DNA from: Saccharopolyspora gloriosae
Lineage (GTDB): Bacteria; Actinomycetota; Actinomycetes; Mycobacteriales; Pseudonocardiaceae
NCBI RefSeq assembly: GCF_014203325.1
Contig: NZ_JACHIV010000001.1
Location: 558,001-622,000 of the forward strand
Length of the DNA: 64,000 bases
Reading direction: 5' to 3'
Part shown: positions 34,083-40,128 of the stretch, in pieces
How positions within the stretch are numbered: the stretch's first letter is position 1
Layout: each line of letters opens with the position of its first letter
Position numbers and translations under genes: made by a program
Notes under the pieces: generated by a model
Seen by the model: only the letters and a program-made list of their open reading frames with translations
The model's database searches: none
Told to the model about the DNA's origin: nothing

Positions 34083-35129
34083 GTGCCGCGCCCTCCGAGA
34101 CGATCCCGTGACGCCACCCCCGGCCACTCGGATGCGGCGGACGGAGCCGCACCGCACGCGCGGCGCCGACCGCGCCCGGACGAGCCGCTCGCGGCGTCCT
34201 GGCGCCCGTTCGACGAGCGCGACTACGACATCGACGAGCCGGAGCGCCCGCGGCGCGAACGGCGCGGCGCCTGGTCGCTGTACGGGTGGCGGATCTACGC
34301 CGTCCCGCTGCTGGTCGTGGTCACCGCGCTGGCCGTGTTCGAGTCCGTGGACCCGGGGTCCGAGCAGCTCGGTGAGGCCGGGCCGGGAACGCACCTGCAA
34401 GCGCCGAACGTGCCCGAGGCGCCGGTGGTCACCGAGGCTCCGCCGGGGCAGACCTACGACGCGGACATGTTCTCCGCCGAACTCCCGCCGGGCTCGCCCG
34501 TCCCGGAGGTCGGCGGGCGCACCTTCGACGTGCTGCCCGGTGCCTCGCCGAAGGTCGGCACCGGCGGCGACCTGTACCGCTACACGGTCGAGGTCGAAGT
34601 CGGCGTGCGGCTGGAAGAGGGCAACGACTCCTTCGGCAGGCTCACCCAGCAGACCCTCGCCGACCCGCGCAGCTGGACGAACCCGGAGGCGGGCGACATC
34701 GCGCTGCAGCGGGTCGACGGCTCGGCCTCCCCGGACTTCCGGGTGACGCTGGTCAGCCAGAACACGGCCAGGGAGATCTGCGGCTACGGCAGCGGGCTGC
34801 CGTTCGACACCTCGTGCCGCATCTCCGACCGGGTCTACATCAACGCGGCCCGCTGGGTGCGCGGCGCGGTCGCGTTCGAAGGCGACATCGGCACCTACCG
34901 GCGCTACGCGATCAACCACGAGGTGGGCCACGTCTTCGGCAACGGGCACGTGCCGTGCGGGCAGCAGGGCGGCCTGGCGCCGGTGATGATGCAGCAGACG
35001 TTCAGCACCGCGAACAACGAGCTGCACGAGCTGAACAAGGCCGTGCCGCAGGGCACGGAGATCCCCGCCGACGGCTACGTCTGCAAGTACAACGCGTGGC
35101 CGTTCCCCGTCGGCGGCAGCGGCCGCTGA
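34083..35129 (+). CDS. DUF3152 protein with metzincin-type zinc motif (Rv3207c-like)
   Basis: This 348-residue protein has a disordered, charged N-terminus, one membrane span (about 70-88, IYAVPLLVVVTALAVF) and an outside DUF3152 domain. That domain contains NHEVGHVFGNGH, a full HExxHxxGxxH zinc motif, followed by a Met-containing turn (APVMMQQTFS). Two pairs of cysteines may form disulfides. This suggests an exported membrane-anchored zinc protease. The start is GTG 34083, without a clear ribosome site. It lies upstream of moeZ, as Rv3207c does next to Rv3206c. Confidence 0.85.
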   Translation: MPRPPRRSRDATPGHSDAADGAAPHARRRPRPDEPLAASWRPFDERDYDIDEPERPRRERRGAWSLYGWRIYAVPLLVVVTALAVFESVDPGSEQLGEAGPGTHLQAPNVPEAPVVTEAPPGQTYDADMFSAELPPGSPVPEVGGRTFDVLPGASPKVGTGGDLYRYTVEVEVGVRLEEGNDSFGRLTQQTLADPRSWTNPEAGDIALQRVDGSASPDFRVTLVSQNTAREICGYGSGLPFDTSCRISDRVYINAARWVRGAVAFEGDIGTYRRYAINHEVGHVFGNGHVPCGQQGGLAPVMMQQTFSTANNELHELNKAVPQGTEIPADGYVCKYNAWPFPVGGSGR

Positions 35130-35330
35130 TCTCCCCGGCCCGCGGAAACGTGCGCGCGGCCACTCCGTTCCCGGATCGTGGGAGTAATTTGGGAGGCGGG
35201 AAGACGATCCGCCACTCTGGCGTTGCACCTTTCGCGCCGGTTCGGTTCCACCGATTCCGGGCGCGGACGCTCGTCGCCTCCGCGGAAGCGGAGAACGGCG
35301 AGGTGAGGACCACTGAGGAGGAGCTGGGAG

Positions 35331-36515
35331 ATGTCCGGCGATTCAGCCCAGGCAACGACGCTCCCGCCGCTCGTTGAGCCGGCGGCGGAGTTGACCAAGG
35401 AAGAGGTCGCGCGCTACAGCCGCCACCTGATCATCCCGGATGTCGGGATGGACGGGCAGAAGCGGCTGAAGAACGCGAAGGTCCTGGTGATCGGTGCCGG
35501 TGGCCTCGGCAGCCCGGCACTGCTGTACCTGGCCGCGGCCGGTGTCGGCACGATCGGCATCGTCGAGTTCGACGCCGTCGACGAGTCGAACCTGCACCGC
35601 CAGGTCATCCACGGCCAGTCCGACCTGGGCAGGCCGAAGGCGGAGTCGGCGCGCGACTCGATCGCCGAGATCAACCCGTTCGTCAAGGTCAACCTGCACC
35701 AGACGTACCTGTCCTCGGACAACGCGCTGGGCATCTTCGCCGACTACGACCTGATCCTGGACGGCACGGACAACTTCGCCACCCGGTACCTGGTCAACGA
35801 CGCCGCGGTGCTGGCGGGCAAGCCCTACGTGTGGGGCTCGATCTTCCGCTTCGAAGGCCAGGTCAGCGTGTTCTGGGAGGAGAAGGGCCCGAACTACCGG
35901 GACCTGTACCCCGAGCCGCCGCCGCCCGGGATGGTGCCGTCCTGCGCCGAAGGCGGCGTGCTGGGCATCCTGTGCGCCTCCATCGGTTCGATCATGGTCA
36001 CCGAGGCGGTCAAGCTCATCACCGGCATCGGGGAGACCCTCGTCGGCAGGCTGATGATCTACGACGCGCTGGAGATGAGCTACCGGACGGTCAAGATCCG
36101 CAAGGACCCGAACGCGGACAAGATCACCGAGCTGATCGACTACGAGGCGTTCTGCGGCGTCGTCTCCGACGACGCGCAGCAGGCGGCCGTGAACAGCACG
36201 ATCACGCCGCGCGAGCTCAAGGACAAGTTCGACCGGGGCGACAAGTTCCAGCTGATCGACGTCCGGGAGCCGCACGAGTACGAGATCGTCAAGATCGACG
36301 GCTCCACGCTGATCCCGAAGGACCGCATCCTCTCCGGCGAGGCGCTCGCGGAACTGCCGCAGGACCGGCAGATCGTGCTGCACTGCAAGTCCGGCGGACG
36401 CTCCGCCGAGGCCCTCGCGGCGCTGCACAAGGCCGGGTTCTCCGACGCCGTGCACGTCGGCGGCGGAGTCCTCGGATGGGCCAACGAAGTCGACACCAGC
36501 CTGCCTACTTACTGA
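35331..36515 (+). CDS. moeZ: MoeZ/ThiF-rhodanese sulfur-activating enzyme
   Basis: This 394-residue E1-like enzyme adenylates the C-terminal glycine of small sulfur carriers (MoaD/ThiS/CysO type) and transfers sulfur. The N-terminal ThiF domain has the nucleotide loop VIGAGGLGSPALLYLAAAG and the substrate region DGTDNFATRYLVND. The C-terminal rhodanese domain has active-site loop HCKSGGRS. The ATG at 35331 follows GGAGCTGGGAG. It corresponds to Rv3206c. It serves molybdopterin and other sulfur pathways in the cytoplasm. Confidence 0.93.
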   Translation: MSGDSAQATTLPPLVEPAAELTKEEVARYSRHLIIPDVGMDGQKRLKNAKVLVIGAGGLGSPALLYLAAAGVGTIGIVEFDAVDESNLHRQVIHGQSDLGRPKAESARDSIAEINPFVKVNLHQTYLSSDNALGIFADYDLILDGTDNFATRYLVNDAAVLAGKPYVWGSIFRFEGQVSVFWEEKGPNYRDLYPEPPPPGMVPSCAEGGVLGILCASIGSIMVTEAVKLITGIGETLVGRLMIYDALEMSYRTVKIRKDPNADKITELIDYEAFCGVVSDDAQQAAVNSTITPRELKDKFDRGDKFQLIDVREPHEYEIVKIDGSTLIPKDRILSGEALAELPQDRQIVLHCKSGGRSAEALAALHKAGFSDAVHVGGGVLGWANEVDTSLPTY

Positions 36516-36540
36516 TCGTTCCGGTCTTTTTGCTCGGGTG

Positions 36541-36850
36541 GTCGGGTGGCGGAACCTCAGGTGTCTTCTCGCTGCGGGATCTTTTTCCCAAGTGGCTCCG
36601 CCACGAGGGAAAAAGCTGTCCTCGCGAGAAGACACCTGAGAACCCGCGGGTGAGGACTTCTCGACGTGGGCTATGTGCTTCGCACATACAGGCACGGTCT
36701 TCGGCCGCAAGGCAGACTTCGCTTCGCTCGTCCACTGCACGGCTTCGCCGCAGAGGCACGGTCTTCGGCTGTGAGGCAGGCTTTGCTTTGCTTGCCCACT
36801 GCACGGCTTCGCCGTTAAGCACGGCCTTTGGTCGCTTGGTAGGCAGGGCG
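36541..36850 (+). repeat. Palindromic intergenic element, copy 4
   Basis: An 85-nt hairpin lies at 36556-36640 with arms CTCAGGTGTCTTCTCGC and GCGAGAAGACACCTGAG. It has the longest type I tail: ATGTGC-TTC-GCACAT, then at least five GGC/GCC or GGTC-type mini-hairpins up to about 36835. It begins 26 bp after the moeZ stop. The rest of the 564-bp gap (36851-37079) is G/T-rich with no gene seen. Confidence 0.88.
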
Positions 36851-37079
36851 CTTTGGTCGGGTGGGGTGGCTGGTTCTGTTGGTGTGTGGGGTAGAAGTGC
36901 AGGTCGCTCGGGTTGATGGGTGGCGCTGTGCGGCTGTTCCTTCCGGTCCGGTTCCTGTTGGGGGCCGGGCCGGTCGTCGTTTCGGGGGGTTCGGGAGCGG
37001 GAGATCACGATTCGCTTCGGGGCATGATCTGCGGAGTGCCTGACCCCCATTCGGGGATCTCCGAGGTAGCGTCTGCGCC

Positions 37080-37877
37080 GTGACTGGAACTCCGGAGCCG
37101 CCCCCGCCGCACGTGCGCGCGGCGTTCGGTGCGCGCGGGGAGGACGCCGAACTGCTCAACGGTGGCGTCGCCTGGCGCTGCGGTGAGGTCGTGCTCAAAC
37201 CGGCCGCGAACACCGCCGAAGCCGCCTGGGTGGCGCAGACCCTCGACCTGTTGGAACCGGACGAGGTGCGAGTGGGCAGACCGGTCCGCTCCACCGACGG
37301 TCGCTGGGTGGTGTCCGGCTGGTCCGCGAGCCGCGACATCACGGGACGTCCGGAGCCGCGCCACGACGAGGTCGTGGCCATGTCGCTGCGGCTGCACGCC
37401 GCCAGCAGCGTGCTCACCCGGCCCAGGTTCGTCGACGCGCGGCAGGACATCTACGCGCTGGCGGACCGGATGTCCTGGGGCGAAGAGGACTACCCGCTGC
37501 CGCTGGACAAGGGCGGCAGGCTCTACGACGTGCTCGCCGGATCGCGGCGCCGGACGCAGCTGCGCCCGCAGGTGGTGCACGGCGACCTGTTCGGCAACGT
37601 CCTGTTCGCCGGCAACGCGCCACCCGGAATCATCGACTTCGCCCCGTTCTGGCGACCCGCCGAATGGGCGGCGGCCGTCGCGGTGATCGATGCGCTGTCC
37701 TGGGGCGGTTCGGACGCGGCGATCGTGGAGCGCTGGTCGCACCTGACGGACTGGCCGCAGGCGCTGCTGCGGGCACTGCTGTTCCGGCTCGCGGTGCACG
37801 CGCTGCACCCGCGTTCCACGACGGCGTCGCTCGGCGGCCTGGAGCACGCGTCGCAAATGGTCCTCGAAGTCCTCTGA
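37080..37877 (+). CDS. TIGR02569-type aminoglycoside-phosphotransferase-like protein
   Basis: This 265-residue protein has a kinase-like fold of the APH group. The catalytic loop is VVHGDLFGNVLF (HGDxxxxN) and the metal motif is IIDFAPFWRP. The nucleotide-binding N-lobe is degenerate (LNGGVAWRCGEVVLKPA retains a Lys). It matches the actinobacterial family TIGR02569 (Rv3205c). The substrate is unknown; resistance is not implied. The start is GTG 37080. Confidence 0.8.
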   Translation: MTGTPEPPPPHVRAAFGARGEDAELLNGGVAWRCGEVVLKPAANTAEAAWVAQTLDLLEPDEVRVGRPVRSTDGRWVVSGWSASRDITGRPEPRHDEVVAMSLRLHAASSVLTRPRFVDARQDIYALADRMSWGEEDYPLPLDKGGRLYDVLAGSRRRTQLRPQVVHGDLFGNVLFAGNAPPGIIDFAPFWRPAEWAAAVAVIDALSWGGSDAAIVERWSHLTDWPQALLRALLFRLAVHALHPRSTTASLGGLEHASQMVLEVL

Positions 37878-37946
37878 TCCCGGCGTCGCACCTCGGCCGC
37901 GCACCCGGTCCGCCGCGCGGTGCCGTGGGGGTGTGACGATGGGCGG

Positions 37947-38780
37947 GTGGCAGAGACCGTCGACGACACCGGACCGCTGCGCGGGTTCACCGCGGGGATC
38001 ACCGCCGAGCGCAAGGCGGGTGAGCTGGGCGCGCTGCTGGAGCGGCGCGGCGCGGCGGTGCGCTACGCCCCGGCGATGCACACGGTCCCCGTCCACGACG
38101 ACGGCGAGCTGACCGCGGCGACCGAAGCGGTGCTGGAGCGGCCCGTGCAGCACGTGGTCGCGGTGACCGGCACCGGGTTCCGCGGTTGGCTCGAATCGGT
38201 GCAGGCCCAGGGCTCGGGGGAGCGGCTGCTGGAACACCTGGGCCGGGCGGAACTGCTCGCGCGGGGAGCGAAAGCGCGCGGAGCGATCCGCGGTGCGGGG
38301 TTGCGCGAGTCGTTCACCGCGCCGACGGAGGAGGTCGCCGACATCCTCGCCCGGCTGCTGGAGACCGGCGTCGCGGGCGAACGGGTCGTCGTGCAGCTGC
38401 ACGGTGATCCGATGACGGACTTCCGGGAGCGGTTGCGCGCGGCGGGCGCCGAAGTGCTGCCGATCGTGGTGTACCGCTGGACGGACCCCGTGGACCTGCC
38501 CGCGCTGGACCGGCTGATCGACGAGGTCATCGCGGGCGAAGTGCACGCGCTGCCGCTGACCAGCGCGCCGGCCGCGACGAACTTCTTGGCCCGCGCGGAG
38601 CGGACCGGCCGCGGCCCGGCGCTGCTCGCGGCGCTGCGCGGCGTGTTCATCGCCTGCGTCGGCCCGGTCACCGCGGCCCCCATCGCCCGAGCCGGGCTCC
38701 CGCACGCGATGCCGGAGCGAGCCCGCACGGCCGCGCTGGTCAAGCTGGTCGCCGACGAACTCCCGACCTTCCGCCCCTGA
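37947..38780 (+). CDS. HemD-like (uroporphyrinogen-III synthase fold) protein
   Basis: This 277-residue protein has the two-lobe HemD fold (FTAGITAERKAGELGALLERRG, VVAVTGTGFRGWLE, VVVQLHGDPMTDFRERL, and VGPVTAAPIARAG). It resembles the HemD part of M. tuberculosis Rv0260c, which also carries a C-terminal DNA-binding domain. Here the protein stops after the HemD domain. Whether it makes uroporphyrinogen III is uncertain, because this group is distinct from the HemD fused to CobA in actinobacterial haem clusters. GTG 37947 is chosen. Confidence 0.7.
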   Translation: MAETVDDTGPLRGFTAGITAERKAGELGALLERRGAAVRYAPAMHTVPVHDDGELTAATEAVLERPVQHVVAVTGTGFRGWLESVQAQGSGERLLEHLGRAELLARGAKARGAIRGAGLRESFTAPTEEVADILARLLETGVAGERVVVQLHGDPMTDFRERLRAAGAEVLPIVVYRWTDPVDLPALDRLIDEVIAGEVHALPLTSAPAATNFLARAERTGRGPALLAALRGVFIACVGPVTAAPIARAGLPHAMPERARTAALVKLVADELPTFRP

Positions 38781-38900
38781 CCCCGAGCGAACCGTCACGG
38801 TGTGGACGACTCCTGCAATTTCGCGAGAAGTCGAACCACCCGACCGAGATGAACCCCGTGTTCCGAGCCGGGAACGACCTCTCTGATCAGCCGAGACGGG

Positions 38901-38909
38901 TTGTCCACA
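38901..38909 (+). promoter_or_regulatory. Single DnaA-box-like sequence
   Basis: TTGTCCACA is the actinobacterial DnaA-box consensus. Only one copy is present between HemD-like and ATL genes, so it is not an origin. Confidence 0.35.
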
Positions 38910-38935
38910 GGGGGTGTCCGACACGCCGGAGCGTT

Positions 38936-38953
38936 CGATTTCGCGAGAAATCG
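38936..38953. repeat. Palindrome CGATTTCGCGAGAAATCG
   Basis: Perfect 7-bp arms surround a GCGA centre. A near copy (ATTTCGCGAGAA at 38818-38829) lies 118 bp upstream in the same convergent gap. Either may act as a terminator or a protein site. Confidence 0.5.
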
Positions 38954-38976
38954 CGGGTCTGCGCGGGGTGTGCGGA

Positions 38977-39267
38977 TCAGGGGCCGGACCAGCGGTAGCG
39001 GCGCATGTTGATGCGGGCTCCGTCGGCGAGGACGCCCTCGCCGCGGAGCAGTTCGAGCTGGCGCTGCCGCAGGTGCTCGGCGATGGTGCCGTCGGAGCGC
39101 AGCACCCGGTGCCACGAGATGTCCGCGCCGTCCTCCGCGAGGATCCGGCCGACGAGCCGCGCCGACCGCAGCCCCGCGAGCTCCGCGACGTCGCCGTAGG
39201 AGAGCACGGAACCGGGCGGGATGGCGGCGACCACGGCTCGAACCCGTTCCAGCGTTTCCTCGTCCAC
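38977..39267 (-). CDS. Alkyltransferase-like protein (ATL)
   Basis: This 96-residue relative of O6-alkylguanine DNA methyltransferase lacks the acceptor cysteine: the PCHR site reads SWHRV with Trp. This marks ATL proteins, which bind O6-alkylguanine without repairing it and hand it to nucleotide excision repair. The rest (VRAVVAAIPPGSVLSYGDVAELAG, then SARLVGRIL) matches the DNA-binding domain. The start is GTG 39267. Rv3204 occupies this place in M. tuberculosis. Confidence 0.9.
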   Translation of the reverse strand: MDEETLERVRAVVAAIPPGSVLSYGDVAELAGLRSARLVGRILAEDGADISWHRVLRSDGTIAEHLRQRQLELLRGEGVLADGARINMRRYRWSGP

Positions 39268-39322
39268 GGGTGCAGTGTTCCAGAACGGCCGACGTCACCG
39301 GTGGGAGCCGGACGAACCGCTA

Positions 39323-39697
39323 TTACAAGCGGCGGATGCCATCGAGCACTGCCTGCAGCAGGTCGTAGTCGGGTTCGCGCAGCGGCGTGAGCGGCACGCT
39401 GAGATCACCGCTGTCGAGCAGGTCGGACACGAGGACCTTCGCCACCACCAGCGGGATCTCCAACGCCGCGGCCAGATCCTCGACCGACCTCGGCTGCGCG
39501 CACAGCAGCAGGATGCGTTCGCGGTCGGCGTCCCACTCGTCCGGGGCGGCGGGTTCCGGCGCGGCCACGACGAGGGTGGCGCGGTCCAGCTCGGCGGCTG
39601 CGGCGTGGGTGCGGCCGCGCGTCATCGCGTACGGCCGCACCAGCGGACCGGCCGCGCCGTCGCGCCAGCCCCCGGTCGCCGCCCGCCGGGAGGTCAC
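39323..39697 (-). CDS. DUF742 protein (CvnC-like)
   Basis: This 124-residue protein matches DUF742 of the conservon operons (LVRPYAMTRGRTH, CAQPRSVEDLAAALEIPLVV, then VLVSDLLDSGDL). It contains a winged-helix-like fold. GTG 39697 overlaps the Roadblock stop as GTGA. In Streptomyces conservons it sits between the Roadblock protein and a small GTPase. Here the GTPase gene that should follow is missing, and the next gene is ATL on the same strand. Confidence 0.88.
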   Translation of the reverse strand: MTSRRAATGGWRDGAAGPLVRPYAMTRGRTHAAAAELDRATLVVAAPEPAAPDEWDADRERILLLCAQPRSVEDLAAALEIPLVVAKVLVSDLLDSGDLSVPLTPLREPDYDLLQAVLDGIRRL

Positions 39698-40116
39698 GTC
39701 GCCGTCGGGGTCAGCCGGGAGCGGGGTGCGGCCTCGATGGCCCGCCCCGCCTGCTGGACGAACAGGTTGATCTCGTAGGCGATGAGCCCGACGTCGGCGT
39801 GCTCCTCGCCGAGCAGCGCCAGGCAGGAGCCGTTGTCGGCGGCCGTGACGAACAGGAACGCGTGGTCCATCTCCACCACGGTCTGCCGGATGGAGCCGCC
39901 GCCGAAGCGGTGCCCGGTGCCGCGGGCGAGGCCGTGCAGCGCGGAGGCCGTCGCCGCCAGCGCCTCGGCGTCCACTGTGGACAGTTCGGGCGAGCACTCG
40001 ACCACCAGGCCGTCGGTGGACAGCACGACCGCGTGGCGGGCCCCCGCGACGCGGTCGACCAGATCACCCAGCAACCGGCCGAGCTCGAATTCGGTCGTGG
40101 TGCTCGTGTGCCGCAC
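39694..40116 (-). CDS. Roadblock/LC7 protein (CvnB-like)
   Basis: This 140-residue Roadblock/LC7-domain protein (FELGRLLGDLVDRVAGARHA, then VVLSTDGLVVECSPEL; SIRQTVVEMDHAFLFVTAA) is of the type that acts as a GTPase partner or GAP (MglB-like). GTG 40116 has AAGGGGAT 7 nt upstream. It overlaps DUF742 and follows the sensor kinase by 12 bp, forming a three-gene operon. It contains a GTCCACTGTGGAC palindrome at 39970. Confidence 0.9.
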   Translation of the reverse strand: MRHTSTTTEFELGRLLGDLVDRVAGARHAVVLSTDGLVVECSPELSTVDAEALAATASALHGLARGTGHRFGGGSIRQTVVEMDHAFLFVTAADNGSCLALLGEEHADVGLIAYEINLFVQQAGRAIEAAPRSRLTPTAT

Positions 40117-40128
40117 TGCGCATCCCCT

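Noticed and set aside
37080-37877. Aminoglycoside resistance gene
   Set aside because: The kinase fold belongs to a conserved actinobacterial housekeeping-type family (TIGR02569) in a syntenic position; nothing indicates resistance.
38901-38909. DnaA box as part of a replication origin
   Set aside because: Only one box, no cluster, no dnaA/dnaN/parAB neighbourhood.
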